15,757 nucleotides of DNA from Phycisphaerae bacterium (GTDB lineage: Bacteria; Planctomycetota; Phycisphaerae; JAAYCJ01), in contig JAAZAW010000240.1 of assembly GCA_012514125.1 (NCBI GenBank), positions 1-15,757 on the forward strand, given 5' to 3'. Position 1 is the first letter of the stretch. Every line of letters starts with the position of its first letter. Below the pieces are notes generated by a model. It was given only the letters and a program-made list of their open reading frames with translations, had not been told where the DNA came from and ran no database searches. The translations under genes were made by a program, and so were the position numbers. Positions 1 to 7,915 of this stretch are shown piece by piece.

Positions 1-95
1 AACTTTCCAACTTTCCAACTTTCCAACTTTCCAACTTTCCAACTTTCCAACTTTCCAACTTCAACTTCAACTTCAACTTTTAACTTCCAACTTGG
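1..95. repeat. Degenerate short tandem repeat (AACTTTCC and variants)
   Basis: Seven perfect copies of the 8-mer AACTTTCC (1-56) are followed by three 6-mer copies AACTTC (57-74) and then 7-mer variants AACTTTT, AACTTCC and AACTTGG (75-95). The array runs off the left edge, so its full size is unknown. The copies are head to tail with no spacer, so it is a simple-sequence array and not a CRISPR. Stepwise loss of bases in the right-hand units looks like slippage expansion of an AACTTC core. It lies downstream of the histidine kinase stop. The stretch 96-176 shows no gene or clear hairpin. Confidence 0.9.
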
Positions 96-176
96 ATTAT
101 CTCCTGACGGTGCTGAGATTCACTTTAAAAGAATGAACCGGAAAATTTTCATGCGATTGCCCTGGCGTACCCCCTA

Positions 177-3100
177 CTATTTAGCCAGTGTAAAATAAAA
201 TGAAGCGCCTTTGTCAACTTCACCTTTGGCCCAGATTCGTCCCCCGTGTCGTCGAATAATTCGTTGAACAATCGCCAATCCGATACCGGTCCCTTCAAAT
301 TCACTGGCAGGATGAAGCCGTTGGAAAACTCCGAACAATTTTTCCGCATAGTCCATATCAAACCCGGCGCCATTATCCTGGACATAAAAAACCTTCTCAC
401 CATCGATTTCCGTAACCCCGAATTCTATCCGGGCATGGGAAATTTTTCCGGTGAATTTCCATGCGTTGGACAGGAGGTTCCTTAGTGCGATTCGCATTAA
501 ATTCTCATCGGCGGTAACGATCACGTCCGGTTGAATGATAAATTCTACCGAACGGTCCTGCTGGCTTTGCCGAAGTTCCGCCGCGACATCCTGGACGATC
601 TCGCTTAAATTTATCGGCTTGCGATAAATTTCCATACGAGAAACCTGAGACAAACGAAGAATATCATCGATCAATTGCGACATGTGACGGCTGGCGGCGA
701 TAACCCGTTCGAGGTAATCCCGACCTTCGGCATCCATTCGATCGGCGTATTGTTCCTGAAGAATCATGCAAAACCCGTTGATACTCCGCAAAGGCGCTCG
801 CAGGTCGTGCGACACCGAATAGGAAAAAGCTTCGAGTTCTCTGTTGGCCAGAACCAGTTCGGCGGTGCGATCCGACACTCGTTGTTCCAGTTCGGCATTG
901 AGATTTCGAATTTCTTCTTCTGCGCGTTTGCGTTCTGTAATATCGCGATCCACGCCCCGCCAGCCAATCACCTTGCCCGCCTTATTAAAAATCGGAATAC
1001 CGCTTGTCTCAAGTACCACTCGCCGGCCATCTTTATGTAAATGGAAATTTTCCAGTGTAATAATCGATCGACCTGTCTCTTTCGCATCTTTCAATATCTC
1101 GGCAATTCGAACCGCTTCGTCCGGAGGCACAAGATCAAACAGAGGTTTACCGACGACTTCCTTCGGTTTGTATCCTAAAATCGTCTCGACCTGCGGGCTT
1201 ACATACGTGTAAACTCCTGTTACATCGATTTCCCATATCCAGTCACTCGAAGACTCAACCAGATTCCGAAACTTTTCTTCACTTTCTCGCAGCGCCTCTT
1301 CGGCGAGTTTGCGTTCCGTAATCACTTCCGTATACAGGATGATCCCGCCGATCGTTCCATCAAACTTATACCAGGGACGGCATTCCCATCGGTTATAGTT
1401 GATGGAACCGTCAGTCCGAATAAACGAATCTTCTTCCGATCGCTCAATCGCCCCGTTTAACACCCGCTGATGGATCTGCCTCCACCGCTCCGGCATTTCA
1501 GGAAAAACATCGTAATGATACTGGCCGATGATGTCTTGTCCTTGAATCCCATAATCCTTCAAATATCGTTCACTGACAAAGACATATCGAAGATCGTTGT
1601 CAAACACCGCAATCGCATTGGGATCATACCGAATGATATATTGCATCAACTCCTGCCCTTCGAGGATTTTGCGCTCGGCCTGTTTTCTTGCGGTGATATC
1701 TTCAATTTGAGAGATGAAATACAGGGGAGTCCCCACATGATTCCTCACAAGAGATACCGCCAGCAGCACCCAGACAATTTCCCCTTCTTTATGGATATAT
1801 CTTTTTTCCATCGAATAGGTTTCACTTTCTCCCGCCAGCATTTGGCGAACCAGATTCAGGTCTTTCTCCAGATCGTCGGGATGGGTAACATCCTGAAATG
1901 TTTTTCCCAGAAGTTCGGTTTCAGAATACCCAAGAATAGAACAAACCGCCGGATTAACTTTTAACCATTTCCCTTCAGGCGAAACAAGGGCCATACCTAT
2001 CGCTGAATTTTGAAATGCGTTCCTGAAACGTGCTTCGCTTTGCTGAAAATTCTCCTGCATCCGATATTCTTCGGTCACATCACGAAACACCAAGACCACA
2101 CCAATAATATGGCTGTCGATATCGAAAATCGGAGCGGCGCTGTCGGCGATCTGGTATTCGGTACCATCACGAGAAATCAATACGGCAGGACTGCTCAACC
2201 CGACAACATCACGGGTTTCAAGAACCTTTTCAATCAGAGTTTCAGATGGCAAACGAGTTTGCGCATTGATGCTCTGGAAAATTTTCGTCCAGGGCTGCCC
2301 CGCCGCTTCCTCCTGAGACCAGCCGGTCAGATTCTCTGCCACGGTATTGATCAAAATGACGTTTCCCCGAATGTCGGTGGTAATCACACCGTCTCCGATG
2401 CTTCGTAAAGTCACTTCCAGTTGCTCGCGTTCCCTTTGAAGTGTTCTTCGCCGTTCTTTTTGAAACTCAAGTTGCTGCGTTCGCCAATAAATACTCAACG
2501 CCAATCCCACTCCAAGAATAAGTGAAGCGGTCAATATAACCAATAACCAGGCCTGCTGACGAAGAGGTTCGTAAACTTCATCCCGATCGATCTTGGTTAC
2601 AATGAACCAGGGCGTGCCGGGAACTTTTCGTAGTGCCGCCAGCACAAATACATCCCGGTAATCGACCCCCTCGACAAATCCTGTTCGTCCTTGAACCGCC
2701 AGAGTGGAAATAAAATTTTCCTGATCAATCGGAAGTTGAAAGGTTAAAGCCCCATTCTTCCGATGCCGAAGTTCATTCAAAAACAACACCCGGTTTCCTT
2801 CCAGGCGAACCAGAATCGTTTCTCCGGTTCGACTGGGTGTAGGCCAGCTCTGAATGAGTGGATAAAGAAACAGACTCGGATCGATTCTTAATAAAATGAC
2901 ACCCAGTGGATATTTTTCTTGCTCAAAAAAAAAGGGAACATAAAGGTCCAGGAATATTTTTCCACTCTTTGAGTTTCGGTAAAGATCGGAGGATACAATC
3001 TTTCCCGTTTTCATGGCCTGATCGACAAAATTTCTATTGAAAAAATTCTCCCTTTCCCAATCCCGCCCTTCGGTCAAACTGAACCGAATGGCGCCTTGCC

Positions 3101-3473
3101 TGTCAAAAATTAAAACCGTTCGGTAATCATAGGCATCAAGGTAAACAGACATTATTTTCTGTAGTCGCTTGAGGTTTTCCTCCCTGTTTTTGTCTTCAAA
3201 AACCGATTTTATACCCCGAGCAAGAAATGGACTGTTGAAAATAATGCGTGTGTCATTTTCTCGTTCCTTGAGCCAGTTTACGATCTGATCGGTTTTAAGC
3301 TGGGCGATGATTTCAAGATTGTGCCGATGATACGACGTTAACCCCTGTTTGTGTCGCAAATAAACCACATACCCCACCACGCCGATCGCTATGGAAAAAA
3401 TAAAAAAAAATAGAATCAGAAGCCAGACGATCTTTCTTGAACCAAAAAAAACAATTCTTTTTTCTTTTTCCAT
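177..3473 (-). CDS. Membrane-bound multi-PAS sensor histidine kinase
   Basis: The product is 1098 aa. It has a membrane segment at about residues 15-39, a periplasmic or extracellular region of about 265 residues (probably Cache-like), and a second membrane segment at about 307-329. Four PAS domains follow (about 350-465, 476-600, 605-725 and 728-850), then a short helical linker. The HisKA box VSHDLRAPLR has the phospho-acceptor at His889. The HATPase domain shows the N box (NLLSNAWKFT, about 998), G1 (DNGAGF, about 1032), F box (KLFGVFQRLH) and G2 (GTGIGLA, about 1061). It should autophosphorylate and pass the phosphate to a response regulator. There is no receiver domain and no regulator gene in the window, so it is an orphan kinase and its signal is unknown. 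I chose the ATG at 3473 because AGGTGG lies 6 nt upstream. The longer reading frame to 3536 would start at TTG, before the candidate promoter's start site. Confidence 0.95.
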   Translation of the reverse strand: MEKEKRIVFFGSRKIVWLLILFFFIFSIAIGVVGYVVYLRHKQGLTSYHRHNLEIIAQLKTDQIVNWLKERENDTRIIFNSPFLARGIKSVFEDKNREENLKRLQKIMSVYLDAYDYRTVLIFDRQGAIRFSLTEGRDWERENFFNRNFVDQAMKTGKIVSSDLYRNSKSGKIFLDLYVPFFFEQEKYPLGVILLRIDPSLFLYPLIQSWPTPSRTGETILVRLEGNRVLFLNELRHRKNGALTFQLPIDQENFISTLAVQGRTGFVEGVDYRDVFVLAALRKVPGTPWFIVTKIDRDEVYEPLRQQAWLLVILTASLILGVGLALSIYWRTQQLEFQKERRRTLQREREQLEVTLRSIGDGVITTDIRGNVILINTVAENLTGWSQEEAAGQPWTKIFQSINAQTRLPSETLIEKVLETRDVVGLSSPAVLISRDGTEYQIADSAAPIFDIDSHIIGVVLVFRDVTEEYRMQENFQQSEARFRNAFQNSAIGMALVSPEGKWLKVNPAVCSILGYSETELLGKTFQDVTHPDDLEKDLNLVRQMLAGESETYSMEKRYIHKEGEIVWVLLAVSLVRNHVGTPLYFISQIEDITARKQAERKILEGQELMQYIIRYDPNAIAVFDNDLRYVFVSERYLKDYGIQGQDIIGQYHYDVFPEMPERWRQIHQRVLNGAIERSEEDSFIRTDGSINYNRWECRPWYKFDGTIGGIILYTEVITERKLAEEALRESEEKFRNLVESSSDWIWEIDVTGVYTYVSPQVETILGYKPKEVVGKPLFDLVPPDEAVRIAEILKDAKETGRSIITLENFHLHKDGRRVVLETSGIPIFNKAGKVIGWRGVDRDITERKRAEEEIRNLNAELEQRVSDRTAELVLANRELEAFSYSVSHDLRAPLRSINGFCMILQEQYADRMDAEGRDYLERVIAASRHMSQLIDDILRLSQVSRMEIYRKPINLSEIVQDVAAELRQSQQDRSVEFIIQPDVIVTADENLMRIALRNLLSNAWKFTGKISHARIEFGVTEIDGEKVFYVQDNGAGFDMDYAEKLFGVFQRLHPASEFEGTGIGLAIVQRIIRRHGGRIWAKGEVDKGASFYFTLAK

Positions 3474-3539
3474 TCTTAACCACCTGTTCAGATGGATGCG
3501 AATCGCGCGGCATGAAACCCTTGAATCGTTACACAAATG

Positions 3540-3567
3540 ATTTTACCAGATAATTCCTACTCCTCAA
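3540..3567 (-). promoter_or_regulatory. Candidate sigma70-type promoter of the histidine kinase
   Basis: On the minus strand TTGAGG (3567-3562) and TAAAAT (3545-3540) are separated by 16 nt. Transcription would begin near 3533 and leave a leader of about 60 nt before the ATG at 3473. The match is by eye only, and AT-rich spacers give chance hits. Confidence 0.4.
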
Positions 3568-3625
3568 GATAAAATAACTTCATCATTTCACCGACCTGAT
3601 CGCAGTTTTTCCGGTAGTAAAAATG

Positions 3626-3660
3626 AACAAGGCAGGCGACTCGTTACCACCTGCCTTGTT
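3626..3660 (-). terminator. Intrinsic terminator of the etf/acyl-CoA dehydrogenase operon, possibly bidirectional
   Basis: A perfect 11-bp stem, AACAAGGCAGG (3626-3636) with CCTGCCTTGTT (3650-3660), encloses a 13-nt loop. It lies just past the acyl-CoA dehydrogenase stop. On the minus strand the stem is followed by TT, CA and five T. On the plus strand it is followed by a run of T to about 3667, so it could stop transcription from either side. It separates the operon from the histidine kinase. Confidence 0.7.
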
Positions 3661-3686
3661 TTTTTTTGATTCAATGTGCGTGTTAA

Positions 3687-5438
3687 TTAAGCAACGCTAT
3701 CGTCAAATTTCCCGACAATCAACTCAAACTTGTCCATCGTGCTGCGGTCGCCGGATTTAATCAATCGGCAATTCGCGGCAATCCGAGGAGCGGCGGTTGT
3801 AATAAACCGACGAGCCACTTCCTTCTTGCGATCACAGTTTCGAGCTTGCTGAAGGAACAAATAGCCCAGGAACAGATCACAACCGATATCAACGATTTTT
3901 CGACCGTAAAGGTCCATGTATTCGATACCGTTTTTCTTCACTTCGGCAAGCGCCTCAGCCAGATCGTCGCCGCCTTTCTTCTGGATCGCAACAAGATCCG
4001 CCAACTCAACGGGCCATTGCTGGGCCTGATATTCTTCAAAAGCTTTACCGGCGGTGCCACTGGCAATTCCGCGAACGGCTGCCACAACCTGCAACTGGCT
4101 TGTGCCTTCATAAATGTTCGTAATCCGAGCGTCACGATAATGACGTTCCACCGGATAATCCTTCATATATCCGCTGCCGCCAAGAACCTGCATCGCATCG
4201 TAAGCGACCTTGTTGCACATTTCCGAACTGTAGTACTTGCACATCGGCGTAAGCATGGCCGCAAGACGCTTGTACTTGCGGGAATCTTCCTTGAGTTTCT
4301 TGAGCGTGTCCTTATCAAACGAATCGGCCTGGTCGGACTCGGTCTTCCACAGATACCAGCGTTCATGATCGACCACCCGAGCACATTCATACGTCAACGC
4401 ACGGGCCGCTTCAATACTGATCTTCATTTCCACAAGCAAATCGCGAACCGCGGGCAATTGATCGATCGTCACACCAAATTGCTTCCGAGAATGGCCGTAA
4501 TCCCGAGCCACATTATACGCCGCCTCTGCAATCCCCAGCGATTGACTGGCAATACCAAGCCGCGCACCGTTCATCAGACTCATGACATACGGAACCAAAC
4601 CGCGCCGCCGTTCACCAATAAGCACAGCCGGGGTATCGTCAAAGAAAATTTCGCAAGTCGGCGAACCATGAATGCCAAGCTTTTCTTCCAAACGCCGAAT
4701 CTTGACTCGCGGACCTCTTTCACACAGCAGTAAACTCAACCCCGAACCGTCTGAACGGTCTTCCTCGGTTCTCGCCATCACCAACAAAATTTCGCCGCAA
4801 CCATTGGTAATGAACCGTTTGACACCGTTAATATACCATTTCCCGTTGGAATCCTGATACGCCCGGCATTTGCACGCCTGCAAATCCGACCCCGCGTCAG
4901 GTTCCGTCAACACCATCGCGCCGGTATACTTACCCGATGCGAAGTGCGGCAGATATTGTTGTTTGATTTCCTCACTACCAAAAGCATTGATCGTTTCCGC
5001 AATGCCCTGAAGACCAAAAATGTTCATCAGCGACGCATCACCGCGAGAAACGATTTCGTTCGCCATTGTGTAAACCAGATTCGGACAGTTCAAACCGCCG
5101 AATCGATATGGCAGCGTAAAGCCCATCGTCTGGGCCTTGCCGAGCATTTCCAGGTCTTTCGTGATCCCCTGGGAATAGCGAACCGTCCCGTCTTCGCACA
5201 GCGTATTGCCTTCGCGGTCAACGCTCTCTGCCTGCTCAGCGATAAACTCGCCGGCGATTTGACCGACGGTCGTTAAAATCCGCCGATAATTGTCGATCGC
5301 ATCCTGCTCGTTCTCCGGAGCGTAATCCACCTCTTTGGCAAAACGGAAATCTTCTTCCATGAATCTTGCCAACCGGCCCAGATCCATCGTCTTGAAATTG
5401 AAAACAATATCTTCATTTTCGGTAAAAAAATTCGGCAT
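3687..5438 (-). CDS. Acyl-CoA dehydrogenase, long form with C-terminal extension
   Basis: This FAD enzyme of 583 aa catalyses alpha,beta-desaturation of an acyl-CoA (or the reverse) and exchanges electrons with ETF. Both family signatures are present: MVLTEPDAGSD around Glu179, and QVLGGSGYMKDYPVERHYRD. The catalytic-base position is filled by Glu444 in IYEGTSQ, as in short- and medium-chain enzymes. SRKQFG matches the flavin/substrate loop. It is about 200 residues longer than the usual 380. The extra length comprises an N-terminal extension, a charged insertion at about 357-390 between the second helical-domain helices, and about 120 residues after the core that resemble the acyl-CoA dehydrogenase C-terminal domain. 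The ATG has GAGG 8 nt upstream. It is the last gene of the operon, 41 nt after etfA. Substrate chain length cannot be read from sequence. Confidence 0.95.
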   Translation of the reverse strand: MPNFFTENEDIVFNFKTMDLGRLARFMEEDFRFAKEVDYAPENEQDAIDNYRRILTTVGQIAGEFIAEQAESVDREGNTLCEDGTVRYSQGITKDLEMLGKAQTMGFTLPYRFGGLNCPNLVYTMANEIVSRGDASLMNIFGLQGIAETINAFGSEEIKQQYLPHFASGKYTGAMVLTEPDAGSDLQACKCRAYQDSNGKWYINGVKRFITNGCGEILLVMARTEEDRSDGSGLSLLLCERGPRVKIRRLEEKLGIHGSPTCEIFFDDTPAVLIGERRRGLVPYVMSLMNGARLGIASQSLGIAEAAYNVARDYGHSRKQFGVTIDQLPAVRDLLVEMKISIEAARALTYECARVVDHERWYLWKTESDQADSFDKDTLKKLKEDSRKYKRLAAMLTPMCKYYSSEMCNKVAYDAMQVLGGSGYMKDYPVERHYRDARITNIYEGTSQLQVVAAVRGIASGTAGKAFEEYQAQQWPVELADLVAIQKKGGDDLAEALAEVKKNGIEYMDLYGRKIVDIGCDLFLGYLFLQQARNCDRKKEVARRFITTAAPRIAANCRLIKSGDRSTMDKFELIVGKFDDSVA

Positions 5439-5479
5439 AAATATTACCTCATTTGCGCTGTCAGCTTTATTTTTCGTTT

Positions 5480-6505
5480 CTACGCACGTTCCTTGACTGC
5501 CTTGATCATCCTCGGAATCACCACATTCATATCACCGACGATTCCATAATGGGCGACATTGAAAATCGGCGCGCCCGGATCGGAATTGATCGCCACGATC
5601 TTCGCCGATTCCTGCATGCCCGCCTGGTGCTGAACCGCACCCGAAATCCCGCATGCAATGTAAAGCGCCGGACGAACCGTCGTCCCCGTCTGACCCACCT
5701 GATGATCCCGATCGCAGAACCCTAAATCCACCGCCGCACGCGATGCGCCAACCGCACCGCCCAAAGCATTGGCCAAATCCCAGATCACTTTGAAATTATC
5801 CTTGCTCCCGACACCGGCCCCACCGGCTACAATAATCCTCGCAGCCTTGAGGTTGATCTTCTTCGCCTGACGATGCTTTTCCAAAATCGTCAACGCCAAA
5901 TCTTCCGGTGAAAGTTCAAGGGCTTCGCGAATCACATTCCCCTTGCGATGCGTGTTCGGCTCAGGCATCCGCATCACGCCTTCCCGAACCGTCGCCATCT
6001 GAGGCCAGCGATCATAATTGATAATCGTCGCGATAATATTCCCGCCAAACGCCGGACGAATCTGCTGAAGCAAATTCTTGTGCACCGGACCATCCTTAGG
6101 CTCATGATCGCCGATCTGCAAGTCCGTGCAATCCGCCGTCAGACCCGAACGCATCTTCGACGCGATTCGCGGCGCCAAATCCCGACCGATCGCCGTCGCA
6201 CCAAAAAGAACGATCTGAGGCTCATGCCTGGTCACCAGATCGCAAATCACCTTGCAATAACTCGTCGCCTGATAGTCCTTAAGCAGTGGATGCTCCGCAT
6301 GAATCACATCGTCCGCACCGTAAGCGATCAGTTTGCTCGCCAACTCGTCGATTCCCTGCCCGAGCAATACCGCACCCAGACGAACCTTCAACTGATCCGC
6401 CAATTCACGGCCTTTACTCAAAAGTTCCAATGGAACGTCTGAAAGCTGTCCATCTTCCTGCTCGGCAAAAATCCACACCGCACCTTCTCGATTGACACGT
6501 ATCAT
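5480..6505 (-). CDS. etfA: Electron transfer flavoprotein alpha subunit
   Basis: This 341-aa protein is the alpha subunit of the heterodimeric ETF and carries the FAD that docks to the dehydrogenase. The C-terminal FAD domain is clear: VGASRAAVD, the VGQTGTTVRP loop, then the family signature LYIACGISGAVQH (about residues 280-292) continuing to KIVAINSDPGAPIF. The usual Lys of GQTGKTVRP is Thr here. The N-terminal half is the ETF nucleotide-binding-like domain. There is no N-terminal ferredoxin domain of the kind found in some bifurcating caffeyl-CoA reductase ETFs. The ATG is preceded by GAGGTG with a 6-nt gap. It lies 44 nt after etfB and 41 nt before the acyl-CoA dehydrogenase gene, so the three are probably co-transcribed and work together. 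Confidence 0.96.
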   Translation of the reverse strand: MIRVNREGAVWIFAEQEDGQLSDVPLELLSKGRELADQLKVRLGAVLLGQGIDELASKLIAYGADDVIHAEHPLLKDYQATSYCKVICDLVTRHEPQIVLFGATAIGRDLAPRIASKMRSGLTADCTDLQIGDHEPKDGPVHKNLLQQIRPAFGGNIIATIINYDRWPQMATVREGVMRMPEPNTHRKGNVIREALELSPEDLALTILEKHRQAKKINLKAARIIVAGGAGVGSKDNFKVIWDLANALGGAVGASRAAVDLGFCDRDHQVGQTGTTVRPALYIACGISGAVQHQAGMQESAKIVAINSDPGAPIFNVAHYGIVGDMNVVIPRMIKAVKERA

Positions 6506-6549
6506 ATTTTACACCTCAATGGATTGTTGTCTTTTTTCCAGACCTGCGA

Positions 6550-7461
6550 TTAACCAATCGTATGGTCTTCAATCAATAAATGAACCAGGTTCCGCATGCC
6601 TTCATCGGTCGATGCAAACTGCTGATGACCGGCCCCTTTCAATACAACCGATTGAATCCGATGAACCTTCGTCGGCGAACCGTCCCGACCACACCATTGT
6701 AAATCCGCTTTGATGTCGTCAAGATTCCACTGTTCCAAAAATAAACCTTTCGTCTTAAGCTCGCTCACCTTCGCGTCGATCTGCGACTTTATTGCCGGGT
6801 CCTGCGGATCGCGATCGCCCGCGATTTCCTTGACAATCTCGGCATACCCGCGAGCTTTCTTATATTTCATCATCCGCTTCGCCGCAGAGGGACGAGGCAG
6901 ATTCGCCGTATCAATCACCGTCACCAACGCCGGCAAACTCGTCTTCACCAATTCCCAGCCGTTGCCGACATTCCGCTTGATCACGGCATGTTTACCGTTT
7001 ATTTCAACGAGCTTCTCAAGATACGTCACTTGCGGAAAATCAAGCTTCTCCGCGATCTGCGGACCCACCTGGGCAGTATCGCCGTCAATCGCCTGTCGGC
7101 CGCAAAGCACCAGGTCCACCTTCGGCAACTGCTTGACCGCACAACTCAAAATATACGACGTCGCCAGTGTATCGCTCGCAGCCGCCCGACGATCCGAAAT
7201 CAAAATCGCCCGGTCCGCACCGCGAAACAGCGACTCCCGCAAAATCTCAAACGCCGCCGGCGGACCCATCGTGACCACCGTCACCGTCCCGCCGTACTGA
7301 TCTTTAATCTCCAGTGCGGTTTCCAGCGCGTTCATATCTTCCGGATTGAAAATCGCCGGAAGCGCCGCCCTGTTGACCGTCCCGTCTTCCTTCATCGCCT
7401 TGGCGGTGACGGCTTTTGTGTCCGGCACCTGCTTGACCATTACTACACAATCATATCCCAC
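6550..7461 (-). CDS. etfB: Electron transfer flavoprotein beta subunit, bifurcating-type motif
   Basis: This 303-aa EtfB pairs with EtfA to carry electrons to or from the acyl-CoA dehydrogenase. The N terminus (VVMVKQVPDT), the FNPEDMNALETAL segment and the VTMGPP loop are typical. Residues about 122-138 read GRQAIDGDTAQVGPQIA. Classical mitochondrial-type EtfB has a DDDCNQTG-like sequence there and binds AMP. From memory, the DGDTAQVGP form is typical of ETFs that bind a second FAD and bifurcate electrons. It is longer than the classical protein (about 255 aa), with a C-terminal extension. The start is GTG with AGGAG 9 nt upstream. The next in-frame Met (residue 8) would cut into the first beta strand. 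It is the first gene of the operon. Confidence 0.95.
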   Translation of the reverse strand: MGYDCVVMVKQVPDTKAVTAKAMKEDGTVNRAALPAIFNPEDMNALETALEIKDQYGGTVTVVTMGPPAAFEILRESLFRGADRAILISDRRAAASDTLATSYILSCAVKQLPKVDLVLCGRQAIDGDTAQVGPQIAEKLDFPQVTYLEKLVEINGKHAVIKRNVGNGWELVKTSLPALVTVIDTANLPRPSAAKRMMKYKKARGYAEIVKEIAGDRDPQDPAIKSQIDAKVSELKTKGLFLEQWNLDDIKADLQWCGRDGSPTKVHRIQSVVLKGAGHQQFASTDEGMRNLVHLLIEDHTIG

Positions 7462-7579
7462 GGTTCAATGCTCCTGATTACGACTTGGGTTCTCTTCACG
7501 CGCGTCAAGCACCCGCCACCCGTGGCTGATGCCCGCTATTGAGTCTCTAGGTTGATAACCTCATGGGCTAAAACAAATA

Positions 7580-7608
7580 AAAATAGTCAGACCGAACCTT
7601 CAAGTCAA
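7580..7608 (-). promoter_or_regulatory. Candidate promoter of the etfB-etfA-acyl-CoA dehydrogenase operon
   Basis: On the minus strand TTGACT (7608-7603) and TATTTT (7585-7580) are separated by 17 nt. Transcription would begin near 7573 and give a leader of about 110 nt. The leader contains a small hairpin, AGGTT-GAT-AACCT on the plus strand (7549-7561). I recognise no riboswitch in it. Confidence 0.45.
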
Positions 7609-7755
7609 GATGATTCTCGAAAATCCATTTCCCAAAAGTAAACAAAGCTGATTATCATAATTGTATCGCACCCACCGAAAAGAATATTGAAAAGAATAAA
7701 AAAGAGGTGAATTGAGCACAAAAAACAGATGTTTTTCTTCTCTTATGTTTTATTG

Positions 7756-7817
7756 CTTTGTTGAAAAGAAACGTCACCCCGGTCCCTGAGCCTGCCGAAG
7801 GGACGCAAGGGTGAAAC
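7756..7817. repeat. Interspersed hairpin repeat, copy 1
   Basis: A two-tier inverted repeat: TCACCC (7774-7779) pairs with GGGTGA (7809-7814), and inside it GTCCCT (7782-7787) pairs with AGGGAC (7799-7804) around a loop GAGCCTGCCGA. The core CCCTGAGCCTG-CCGAAGGG resembles a short palindromic element seen scattered between genes in many bacterial genomes. TTTGTTGAAAA lies just to its left and recurs with a related core at 10005-10050. On the minus strand the hairpin is followed by GTTTCTTTTC, so it could also end transcription of the gene at 7916. Confidence 0.6.
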
Positions 7818-7915
7818 GATCCCCAAAAAGACCCTTTTGTAGCACCATCTTTTCTTCTACCCTTAAGCTTACGTAGGTTAGAGTTTCCAAAATTCATCAT
7901 TTTGTCAAAACCAAC

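Larger units (their letters stand above)
7462..7915. other. 454-bp intergenic region without a supported gene
   Basis: The left half holds the etfB leader and its candidate promoter. The right half holds a repeat hairpin (7774-7814). A reading frame at 7655-7900 (minus) runs through that hairpin, has no recognisable family and is not accepted as a gene. Confidence 0.7.

Noticed and set aside
1..95. CRISPR array
   Set aside because: Units are 6-8 bp, adjacent, and without spacers.
3474..3536. Longer N terminus for the histidine kinase
   Set aside because: It would start at TTG without a ribosome binding site, lies ahead of the expected transcript start, and adds residues that fit no signal or domain. 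The ATG at 3473 has a clear AGGTGG.
3846..4733. Long plus-strand frame opposite the acyl-CoA dehydrogenase gene
   Set aside because: It lies wholly within a clearly conserved gene on the other strand and its translation resembles no family. The similar frame at 13239-14045 was rejected for the same reason.
7655..7900. Minus-strand frame of 81 codons between etfB and the helical protein gene
   Set aside because: It runs through the repeat hairpin at 7774-7814, matches no family, and has low-complexity Lys/Phe-rich ends typical of a chance frame.
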